A stretch of DNA of 64,000 nt from Channallabes apus. Taxonomy: Eukaryota > Chordata > Actinopteri > Siluriformes > Clariidae. The position numbers and the translations under genes were made by a program. The notes beneath the pieces are model-generated. The model made no database searches and was not told the origin of the DNA. It was given only the letters and a program-made list of their open reading frames with translations. Of this stretch, positions 11,746-24,336 are shown one piece after another. The stretch's first letter is position 1. The number at the start of each line of letters is the position of its first letter. The stretch is from positions 33,672,892-33,736,891 of the forward strand of contig CM060109.1 in assembly GCA_030522415.1 (NCBI GenBank), given 5' to 3'.

Positions 11746-14700
11746 GCTAAAATAAGGAAAGAAGAAGCGCATGCGTGCTACATGATACTCTTACTCGTAA
11801 ACTAAGACCTGTTCGTTTTCCAAGTCAAAATTTTGTAAACACACATACACACTACCCACTCGCACCCTCTGACTGCGACCACACAGAAAGCTCCTAATCC
11901 ATACAGTAGGCAGATGGAATATGGAAGCCCCAGGGCCACTAGTTTGTCTGTCAGTTTGTGGGGGAGGATGGTATTAAACGCAGAGCTGTAATCCACAAAA
12001 AGTAGCCGCAAGTAGCTTCCCGGGTGCTCCAAGTGATGTTCAACATATTCTTTCTCTAATATCTCTTTGTAATGGGTTTTACACGTGTGACACTACAGAC
12101 ACAAGGCGATGTCTTACAAAAAATGGTCATTTTTATTTACAGTACAAAAATGGGGAAGGAGAGTGTTTAAGGAGGAAGGATGAAAAAAACAGGAGTAAAA
12201 AATTGTGAAGGTGTGCACGTGCAGGTCTGGAGGCAGTGCCCAGCTGGTATGCGGGCACGAGGCTGGCGAGCGATAGTCGCGGATAGAGTGGGTCTGTGTG
12301 GGCAGCGGCCCCTGCATGCTCCCGAAGCAACTCCTCCTGCTGACTTGGCCTCGGTTAGGCCTTTTTCACTTTTCGGCAGCAGGGACCCGAAAGCTCTACG
12401 TGAGAGTGTCATCCCGCTCGCATGCCACTCTTTCGTATACTTAGTATCCGCCACGCGACTCTGCTCAGTAGATCTTTGCTCGTCTCGCAAACCGTGTTAC
12501 TCACAAAGAGCTTTCACTTTATACATAAGTAAAGAACAAAATAAATAACTCGCACCGGAGTTAGAGGTATAAAGTATAAAATAGGACATTGCTAAGAAAG
12601 ACTATTTGCAAGAGGCGTATTTTCTGTCTTTCCCCGTGTTTGTTTAACACTTCTTTTTATAAGTGATAAATCCAGAAATTGGAGTAACTATTGTTACTTT
12701 TGGACACACAGTCGTCTTCACATAATTGACGGTTATGTCCCAACAGGCTGATAATGTGAACAGGATGCTTATCTGACTTGACCTAGCTTCTGTTGACTGT
12801 TACAGTACTGTATGTGTGCATTATTAGTAGCATTCACCTGCACTCTGCTTTTCACAGGTGGAGTATAATGACGTATGAGATTAAAATACCTCCCAAACAC
12901 AGCTGTCCTGCCACACCTGAAGAGACGGAAGACTGCCAGGTACCTACACCACAATGCCAACCCAAACCAACAACCACAAATTAATCTTATTTACATTTAA
13001 AATGAGCAGACATTTATTGGATCATTGACTGCTGATGGTGTTTATCTACCCTGAGCTGGTTTATGATAGGATAGTGCTTTTCATGTATAGAAACATGCAG
13101 ACAATCACCAGGAAGTATGGTTCAGCTCCAACATGGATATATACGGTATATCTAACACACAAACTTAAACTGAGTTAAGACATTCAGACACTTTGGATTT
13201 GTTGAGCTAGAAAAGGAACATAGTGAACAAGGTGAAACTCCATCTGGCTACTTGGTAGCAATCTCTACAAACAGACATGTTCCGTGCATTTTAAATGCAA
13301 GCATCTCATCTTGTGAAAAGGCATCAACAGCCTCAGTGATGTATGATGCTACATTTACAGCTGTCCTTATTCCACATCCATTGCGTATAATGGCTATGGC
13401 TTTGTGCAGTTTAATCAATGTATCCCCTTTAAGACCATTCATATGAACCCTAATTTCTTTATAGTGCTGAAAAAGACTAAAGAAGCCCAAAGGGTTGCAG
13501 CTGCCAAATCTGGCATTACAACTCTCAGTCATTTTCTAGGATGTTGTGTTTTCTATAAATTAGATATATTATCTATACTATAATAATTGGTACCCCCACT
13601 ATGCATCAGTATGTTTCAATCTTGTGCATGCCCATCTGTAAATGTTCTTGCTTGCAGTTCCGAGTTGAAAGTGACTTGTAAAAGTTACTAGGGTCAACCT
13701 AGATGGATTTCCGGGTCTATTTTTACAGAAAGAACAAATTTGGACATAAATCAGACCCCTTAGCGTTTCAGAAAGATTTCTCAATGAGGCTACAGTACAT
13801 GTCTGAAAGGGGCTAAAATATGCTTGCAATTTTCTGCATTGCGCACATAAATGATTTATTTTGAAGAAGTCTTGTTTTGTCTGATAAACCTGCAGCACAG
13901 TGAGATTATATTCTTTGCACATCCCTGCTTGACACTGCCATGTTACTGGGGCAGACAGATTTAGGGGCTCAAGGGCAATGGCTGCTTGGCAGAAACCCCG
14001 GCCTTATAAACAGCAACCCGGAGCGTTAACCGTTTAGCCGTAAACACTCCCAGCTCTGGGTTGTTAGTAAATTAGAGCCCGAGAGTCTTAAGGATACTAT
14101 AATGTTGATATGTGTCTATAGTTTCAGATATCAGATTATGAGGACTCAGTTGCTACACATCTCACAAAGATCCTCAACTCAGATCAGAATTCAGTTGTCA
14201 TTTCCTCAGCAAAGTAAGTCAACCCATGCTTTACTCTGTATTCACATGCACAACCCTGGCTAGCAGAACTACAGAGCAAAACTAAACGCTCCTCTCCTCT
14301 CACCTTCAGGATCCTGTGTGAAACTGTGAAGGACTTTGTTGCCAAAGTTGGAAAGTCTTATGAAAAGAGCACTGAGAACACAGAGGAAGCTGAAAGCATG
14401 GCTGTTAAGGTAAGTTTTCACTGCATTACACTGGATTACAAAAAATAACAAATCAGGTATACAATATCATGATATACTGTATATGATATACAATATCAGG
14501 TATTATAATTAAGGGCAGAATTTCCACTTAAGTAAAACAACAATAAATAATAGCAAATTATGGATAAATATTATGGATATTAAATATCCATAATAAATAT
14601 AGCAATAATAAATACGATCTAGTATTTGTAATAAACATAATAAATATTTATCTATTAATGCTATTTTTACTGTAAGTTAGATTCATTAAATAAAATTGTA

Positions 14701-17700
14701 TTTAATTCAGTTCGTGCATTTGCAAACAGAATTTATGTTGGTAAAATTGGCACAAAAGGGTTATTTATTTATTTATTTATTTATTTTTATGAGTTTGCTT
14801 CTGCATGTCTTCAGTAAATCCAAAAACTGGAAAAGATTAATATAAACCATTTCTCTACTCTCTGAACTACCGGTTTTACATGTGATCATGTGATTAGTTT
14901 ATAGTCAAATAAGTTTGCATTAAAAAAAGAAAAGAAAAACGAAACATAGGTTACAGTATGTTAGGGTAGACACTAGCCTGAGAGTTTGTGTTCTAACATT
15001 TGTTCTGTCATTTTAAAATCCTTGATATTCTGTACACACGTACATCTATGACCGCATCACAATAATTACATTTTGTATTACTACTAATAGCAATAGTGTA
15101 ATAGTAATTACACTAATAGAGCCAGTGTTCTGACCATACAGTATCCTAATTGTTTTCTTTCCTTACATTGTTTAGCAAATAAAGCTTTTCACCGTTTTCT
15201 CAAAGCAACAAGCCACTCAATGGTATTCATCGCAGTGCTTTACTTCCTCTCATTATGAAGATATTAACACAACATAAGCTTTTTTTTTTAAATAATATGA
15301 TCATGTTAATTCATGTTAATTACTTGTTTATGTTTGAAAAACATTTGATCCCTAAAACCATTTTTATATTCATTTTGATGTAACTGGGAACACTAGGTAA
15401 GCAATAATGTCAATCATATGTATCACTATGTAAGCAATAATGTCAATCATAAGATTTGATAGTTACTCAAACCAGACATTTTCCCCCCAAAAAATTATGA
15501 AATGTTGGTTTGAGAATGTTTGTTAAGTAATTAATTAATTCTTATTTATGAGTATTTACTTATCTATTTATTTATTTATTTATTTATTTATCTATTTATT
15601 CATATGATATATTGGAAACCGCCATTTTACGCTTGTAAAGTTTTAAGCAGATCTTATGTAATGGTATGTTTTGAGAACAAGACCGTTTTTAATAAGCTCT
15701 ATACTGACCCCTGTCGCCTCTCTGTGCAGTGTGCAGTCTTGAATGAGAAGCTGGATTCCCTCCTGCAGACCCTGAACACAGAGGCTCAGGCCATCAGTCC
15801 TCCTTCTCTCACCACTCCCCCTATTGTAGAAGAGGAGCTGGAGGAAGAGGAGCTGGAGGAGGAGGAGGAGGAGGATCTCAGTGAGGAGTCTCTGACTGAG
15901 CTGAAGGAGAAAATGGAGGAGAACGTAACGGAGAAAGACTCCCCACACAAGCTTTTCAGTCCGCGTGAGCAGCTCATGCTGCGTGCAAACAGCTTGAAAA
16001 AAGCAGTCAGGCAGATCATCGAGCAGGCTGAGAAAAGTAATATTTACTGACCAGAGATGATTAATATGCTCTGATTAGAGATTTGCATTTGGTAACACCA
16101 TTACCTATATAGCAACAGTAGTGAATGTGTCTTAATTTATCTTACATTTTCTTTTTAAGATTTTTTTTTATTATACAGAATAGAATGAAACATTCACATT
16201 TACCAAAAGTCTATGTCTGTCCTGTTTTTGCATCCTAGTGGTGGATGAACAGAATGCTCATACAGATGAACAAGACCGGCAGTCTCCTACAGACATTAAA
16301 AAGGACATGGAAGAGGAAAACAAGGACAGCGAAAAGGATGAGGACACTAAAGAGCTGGAGAGTCTGCCGTGTGAGTTTGAAGTTTGAACTGCATTTATGA
16401 AATAAGGCTTTAACATTTACAACATCACATCTAATACCATGTGTTTTTTAAAAAAAATCTTGATGATGAAGATGATGATGATGATGATGCCCTCTAGTGC
16501 TTACAGCATGGTATGAACATTAGCATAATTAAGTTGCTCCCTTGTGGAATAGGGTTTATTGTTGGCTTGTGTGTTTATAATACTAATAATATATTTTTTT
16601 TTATTATGAAGATCCAAAAGCAATACATTTGTGTTTATGTGGACCGTGTTATTGTGTGCTAGACAGGCCTACTTTTCCAGGATAAAATAAAAACCTCCAG
16701 AAAAAAAAATCACCATAAACTGCTCTTGTTAAGACATTATTGTGTTATGTGAACTTGATTGAAATATTTTCAGCTATTTAAATATTATAATCTGATCAAA
16801 AATATAGTATTATGTGACAAACTACAATAAAATTCAAAATCATACTTTGATGAAGCATCCTTACAACTGTTGATGGGAACCAACTTGATAATTCTGCCTT
16901 CTCAGATGTACAGTATCCTCTTAATGTCACTTTTTAAGGTACACCTGCCTTCAAGATAGACTGATTTACAATTTTATTAGGTCCATCTTTTATGCATAGG
17001 TTTGATTAGTAGGTTATCCCAAGTCCCAAGTCTTTATAGCTTCCAGTCCCTGCACCGTATCAGTGCTGGCCTCCATCTTAATTCTCGTCCTGCAGAATGT
17101 ATACTTTGATACAGTATACTGTATGTAGCATCTTACTGTGTAGCATGAAATTGCTATCACAGAGGAAAAGAAGATTGTGCTCTGGTTCTTCTATGTTGTC
17201 TTTACCTTTTACGCTGACTTGTAATCTTTCTTTGGCCCAATAGCGGCGAAGTCACCCTGTTCACCTACCGAGAGGCGCGTGAGTCGCAGCACACAGTCCT
17301 GTGGCTCTTTCTCCATTCCTCCCTTCACTACAAGTAAAGAGAATCTGCCTGTCCTGAACACTCGCATCATCTGTCCAGGTATGATTGTACTGACTCTAAA
17401 TCATATCGTAAAGTCTTTCATTATTCAGTAAAAGGACATTATCTTGCAATGAAGTATTGACATTTGCCAATGAAACTTCTCTGATCTGTTGGCTTTCAGG
17501 CTTGCGTGCAGGACTTGCTGCCTCTATAGCCGGAAGCTCCATCATCAGCAAGATGTTACTTGCTAACATTGACCCATTTGGTGCCACGCCTTTCATTGAC
17601 CCTGACCCAGATTCATTGTGAGTTCCTCGGACACACCTTCTTCGTTCAGACACATACATTTAGTGTCAAGGTATCATGGTTTTCCTGGAGTTTCTTAACA

Positions 17701-20700
17701 ATCAGATGGACTGTTAACAAAATCAAAAATAGACATGCTTCAGTTAGATTTTATTAATAATTTATTGTTTTATCTAATGTTTTTTTTTTTTTACATTATT
17801 ACTAATTGAAGGTTAAGTAGATTTCTCACATTTACATTTACATTTAGGCATTTGGCAGATGCTCTTATCCAGAGTGACTGCCAAATGCCAAAAATATGTC
17901 AAAGCAAAGTAGTTAACCACAAAGACATTTTGTCATAACCTCTTTCTCCAGCTTTACAACAATTATCAGGCCAACTCTGAATCCTTATATATGGTATTAA
18001 TATTTACACTTATATATAATACTTATAGAGAGGGGTATTTGGAGAAGTGCGTCATGAACAATTACTTTGGAATCGGCTTGGATGCCAAGATCTCACTGGA
18101 GTTTAACAACAAGCGTGAAGAACATCCTGAGAAATGCAGGTCAGAACAACTTATCCTCCTCTCTGCCTATTTCTTATTAGTTATTATATGGGATGAATGG
18201 GTTTTGACTATCTCAGTGTTCCCCTGTGGTTTGGTAGGAGTCGCACCAAAAATATGATGTGGTACGGAGTCTTAGGCACTAAGGAGCTACTTCAGAGGAC
18301 CTACAAGAACTTGGAGCAAAAAGTTCAGTTAGAGGTGAAACAAGAATTATAAAAGTCACTTGCAGTACATTAATTAAGTTATGGTTTATTCCAGATGAAA
18401 AAAATTAATTGTAGATTCCTATTGATCGTGTTGTACTTTTTTCGTAATCTTTATTTACGTCCCCATTAGTGCATTGGTTTACTTTTGAGAAAACAAACAC
18501 GTTCAGCTATGGTTTCCTGCTCATTTCCTCTTTGAAAAAGAGTAAGAGCATTATTTTGTGTGATGGCTGTTACAGTGTGATGGACAGTACATCCCGCTCC
18601 CCAGTCTCCAAGGAATTGCTGTGCTGAACATCCCTAGCTATGCAGGCGGGACCAACTTCTGGGGCGGGACCAAAGAGGATGACGTAAGTTTCTCTAATTA
18701 TCCTTGAGCTCTCCTCTACTTGTATCTTCTTTACAGTATTAGGAAAGGCTATTTAGTGGATTTGTACAATGTCAGAAGTCATGCCGAATGTGGTCATACA
18801 AGATACTGTACAAGCTGAACATTATCATATGCTTTGCGGCAATTCTTCAGCAAATTTAAGATGCATGACAAGACAAAAATGTTCTCAGATTTCAAAAGGA
18901 ATGACTTGCATTTGCTTGATATTTTTGATCTTGGCAAAGCTTCACAGAAAATAATCACCTGCTGCCTCAAAGCCTTGCACAGAACTGACTTTTTTTTCTC
19001 AACTAGCCTAGGTTTGTCTAAAGCACACCAATAGGTATCAGTAAAGTGTTACTTTCACAGTATCCATTGTGGAGTAAAAATGTATATGCATAATACTAAC
19101 ACATATATCTATTGGTATATGGATAATTCGAATAATCCTCCCTCTTCGAAGGTAATACAGTACATCCCTAGGAAGTGAGCTTCAATCTAAACAAAGATTA
19201 CTTGATAATTATTTTAGTACTGTATGTGCCCTGTTCAATAATGCAGATGGAATGAATAAAAAATTTTTGGGTTTTTTCCATCCAGATATTCTGTGCTCCA
19301 TCATTTGATGATAAAATCTTGGAGGTAGTGGCTGTGTTCGGGAGTATGCAAATGGCAGTGTCCAGAGTGATCAAGCTCCAGCACCATCGTATTGCACAGG
19401 TGAATTTTACATGATCAGATGTGGCCTACTGTAAATATTTGTAACATTCCTTTAGATTGCACCAAAATACTCACGTTGTTGTTGCAGTGTCGCACAGTGA
19501 AGATTACCATCCTGGGAGATGAAGGAGTGCCTATTCAAGTGGATGGTGAAGCATGGATCCAGCCTCCTGGTGTTATTAAGATTCAGCACAAGAATAGAGC
19601 CCAGATGCTGACCAGAGATAGGGTAGGTATTAATATGCAGGATTAGACTAAACACAGCCCAAGTGCTGCTGTTTGCAGTTGAACTTTCTCGCCCTTTTTT
19701 ATCCCCACAGGCGTTTGAAAATACACTGAAGTCCTGGGAGGACAAGCTGAAGTATGACAAGCCTCCTCTGAGGCCACACCTGTACTCTCAGCACTCTGTA
19801 GATCTAGCCACTGAGGAAGAAGCTGCACTTGTTCAGATGTGTGCACGTGCAGCAGAGGAGCTCATCACCAGGATCTGTGAGGCTGCCAAGACAAATGGAC
19901 TTCTTGAACAAGAGCTTGCTCATGCTGTTAATGCTGCATCTCACGCCATCAACAAAACTCACCCCAAGTTCCCTGAGGTGATGTAACCATCGAACATACA
20001 ATAAATCACTGCTATCTAATTGCATTGGTCATTGGTCACACATGTTTTGCTTAAAGGTTTGTTGTAATGCGTACTGTCCGTGTTTCCTTTAGAGTCTGAC
20101 CAGGAACACAGCTATTGAGGTGACCAGCACGGTGAAGGCACTGCATAATGAGACTGAGTCACTTCTAGTAGGACGAGTGTCTTTGGTAAGGTAATTTTGA
20201 AACCTTATTGTGAAGACTATAATTGTTCTGCCGGGTTCTGTTTCATATTGTGGAATTGTTCCTGTACAGCAACTGGACCCTCCTGATGAGGAGTTGCTGT
20301 CCAGTGCTTTGCAGTGTGTTGAGGTGGAGTTGGGCAAGCTGACTGAGATTCCATGGCTTTACTACATTCTCCAGCCCAATGATGAGGAGGTGAGTCCAGC
20401 TTATTGCTGTATATATACAGTAAAACACACTCTAAATGTCTTCAGCACCAGCATCCCCAGCCCAAATATGTCCAAATTGTGTCAAACCCCACAACCACCA
20501 AGTTGCCACTGTTGGGCCCTTGAGCAAGGCCCATAATCCTAAAACTGCTCAGATGTGTAATGAGATAAAAAATGTAAGTCGCTCTGGATAAGAGCGTCTG
20601 CCAAATGCCTAAATGTAAATGTCTAGTTTGCCCCAAACCAACCTGCTCATCATGGTAAACATACTCGTCTTGATCGTGCCAGACCTGTTCATCACCACTA

Positions 20701-23700
20701 TGTCCAACATACCAGCCTTGCTGGTACTAACATATACATATATACATTTACAGTACAGTATATACACATACCAACAATATGCCCAGCATGCAGGTTATAG
20801 CTTAACATTTTCATTTTATTTTTTGGCATTGGTAGTTGGCTTTTCAGGAGAGATTGTATGTTTCTGCACAAACACATAGACATAACACACTCAAATAATT
20901 TTCCCTCTACCTATAAGCACTCAGAAAGGACATTGTTTAACCTCAGTAACAAGCCACAAGTGGAAATCATCGAGTGTGACCTGCTGGTTTGCCTCAATGC
21001 GCTCTGCCTAGCTGATCATCGAACACACCTCTCCTGCCATGTATTCCCACTGCCCGACTCAGGCTGGGTACTGTTCAGTCTGCTGATGAAGTTTGAAAAA
21101 TTTGGTATGGCCTTTTATAATCAAGGCCCCAGAAACTGCCTCCCCCTGGTCTTGGACAGAAAGTTTTGGGGACACAGCTACCCTTGACCTTAGTGGAAAT
21201 CCAGACACAGTATTTCAACTCATCCAGTTGCACACTTAACTAGATTCAGCAGGGCTTCTGCCAGTCTCACTGGTGGAAGCACCAAACAAAAGGAACTATT
21301 GTAAACTATTATGTTACAAATGAAAAAAGGCATTTTGTTTCTCAGGACATTGGAGTCAAGGAAATCTGCCAATAAACCCTCAGTAAAATCCTGAGATAAA
21401 CAAAAATGAGCCACATCTAACCAATAGAGCTGTTCCTTAATACACTGCATTGAATATACAGTACATATAATTTAGAAACTGTATACTGTACCTCTGTTAT
21501 GGTCTAAACCATTGAATAGGGCACTAAGACCACTGGGCTTCAACAGTTACTTTGGGACTTCCTGATCACACAAGGACACAAAAAGCACCATGGTTAAAAA
21601 CTCAGTAATGAACCACAAATGATTATGCCTTACGTGATGGTTCACCTTGATGCTCTGTGCCTGTAGTTTAACATACCCCTTCTGCCACATCCCCAACATT
21701 TCCCTCATCAACATGTCCAGCATTATAACACAAATATTCCCAGCACTAGCATCTCCAACACGAACATGTTCAACACAAACATGCTCATAACCAACATACC
21801 CACACATTCTCGCCATGTATGCCAGAGAGCGAAAAAACAATTGAATTGTATGTTTGTGATAGGACCACTCCCTGGACTATGGCAAGAGAAACAGTCGAAG
21901 TGGCATGTTCCGTATTGTGCCAAAGTTCAAGAAAGAGAAAGCACTGAAGAAGTCTAGTCCACAGTCAGGTAAGATTGCGTAGCTGTTCTGATATCAAACA
22001 CAATAATTTTCCTAGATGGACATTGGAAGACTCATTTATGGAACATGGGGTTACCAGATTGATTGTGCTTTGCAGTTAATGGAATACCATAGTGCCATGT
22101 AATACCAAGCCTCAAATAAGAGGCGTCCCTATTTCTCTCTAAGGCAACAGTGCAGAGTGGAATAATCATGTGTCTACTCTCTCGAATCCATCACGGTAGT
22201 GCTATGAGGCATGTTTGATCCCATAGATCTTCATGTAGCATCTGTATCCCTCCTCCCAAGAGTTCTCTGTTCTGTGACTTCCTCAGTACAACCCAACCAT
22301 TCATGAGCATCTTGCACTTCCTTTGTACATGATGTTGTCCTGTGAGTCAGACAAAGTCTCATGTGTCCACACGTGAACAGCAGGTTCAAACCATTGTGAC
22401 TCGTGGAAGGGAAACCATTACCATGCATACACAAGTTAAAATTCACATTTCCAGCGGGAAAATTTAAACAAGTATTCAGTATGCTTACTGGAAAACTACA
22501 ACTCTTAAAAACCAGTGCATACAAGTAAAAAAAATTGCCCCTGGAGGTTTACGTAGGGTTCTGGGATGATGTCAACATATCGGCTAATTAATGTATACGT
22601 ATCTGACGCATGGCTTCCTATCTATGGGTGAGCAAACGTATGGCTGGATGGGAGAGGACAGTTGAAACTATGGTTCAGGGTCTAGATGTAGATTAATAGG
22701 GTGCATAGGCATAACCTCCCGTCCTACCTGCTCTTTCTCTTTATCTCTCTCTTTCTTTCTCTCTTGTTTTCTCCCTCTCTCTCAATCTCTCTCTCTCGCT
22801 GTCTCCTGTGTTTGCTCTGAATGCAGTGGTGAATGTCCTACTCTGATAACCTGCATGCCAGAAATTACCCTCTGGGTGTGTGCCAGTGACCAAAGATTTC
22901 ATACCAAACCGAAACCTGTTTAACCCTCTTTTAGCCAGCTGCTGCTGCCACTCCTTTCTGTGTCTTCTCTTTCTGTTTTTGATTCCTTCCCCCCTTTGTG
23001 GTTGTTGTTGTTGTTGTTGTTTTGTTTTATTTTTTGTTTACTTCGGCCCCCTGACTCCGTTTGCTCATGTCCTTCGCGGCGTGGCGTGTACGGGGCTTGG
23101 AGACTGAAGGGGCCTTGTTGCTCTTGACTTGTGTAGTTCAGAGGTGGGGCACTGAGGAGGTGGGCGCCTGGCTGGAGCAGCTCAGCTTGGGGGAATACAA
23201 AGACACCTTCATCCGCCACGACATCCGCGGCTCCGAGCTCCTGCACCTGGAGAGGAGGGACCTGAAGGTATACACACACGCCCCTTTCGTGCCTTACATT
23301 GTCCCTCAGAATAAGCAGAACTTTATCTCTCTTCCTTGAGCTTTCACTGACTCTGTCTCTGTATCTTCTCTGTCCTTTTTACCTGACCCCGTTTGCTGTT
23401 TTGTGCTGCACTGCTCTGCTTGGCTTCCTTTGTGCAACTGTCATTTGAGACGTAAAACTACTTACATGCTGACTAACTGTTTGTGGCCCTGCCATGATAC
23501 AGCTTTGGAAAATGTCGAGATTAGAATAGAGAATAGAGTCAGTAGGGGGTGAAAAGGTGGAGAGGGGAGAGCCGCTTACACTGAGGCCAGCTAAAAGTGT
23601 GAGTGCACCTGCAGCATGGTGTGACACATGCATCAGCTCATTTCTGTGTTATAGACACATACGTTCACTGGTGTCGGTTGCTAAGATGTGAATGAGCATG

Positions 23701-24258
23701 CATCTGTTTGTTATTTATGAGTACGACAAGGTATGTATGTATGTGTGTGTGTGTGTGTGTGTGTGTCAAAGAGAGAGAGAGAGTTGTTACATGGCAGGAA
23801 TAAAAAGAACTTAGATGAAATGTATCTAACAAGTGCAAATCTGCTGTCGAACCGAAATACAACGGCATAGTCATGTAACTTATTCTTGAATCAATAGCTG
23901 AAAACATCACTGACCATTTTCACATCATTGTATTTTCTATCATTTGCACTTGTTGAGTATATTACGGTTTCATTCTCGTACTGTGTCAAATGTCACATAA
24001 ATCACACGAGCATAACTGCACCAAAGAGACAAGTGTCACACTACCACTTACACATCCACTAATTAAGACCTCATGGCTTCTCCAATGTCTTTAATGTAGC
24101 ATCAACTGTACATTTTTTGTTTATTGTTTGTGGTGAATGTATCAGCAGTCTTCATTAAAAAGAAGACGTCTAGCAGCCTTGGAAATCTACATCACGATTC
24201 GCTGTAACTGACGTCTAGCAAATAGCTAAACAGGTTTTCAGCCTATAGCCTCTTTTGA

Positions 24259-24336
<78 letters not shown>

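Noticed and set aside
15643..15948. Antisense ORF with a poly-Leu/Ser run
   Set aside because: It is the shadow of the glutamate-rich DGKH exon.
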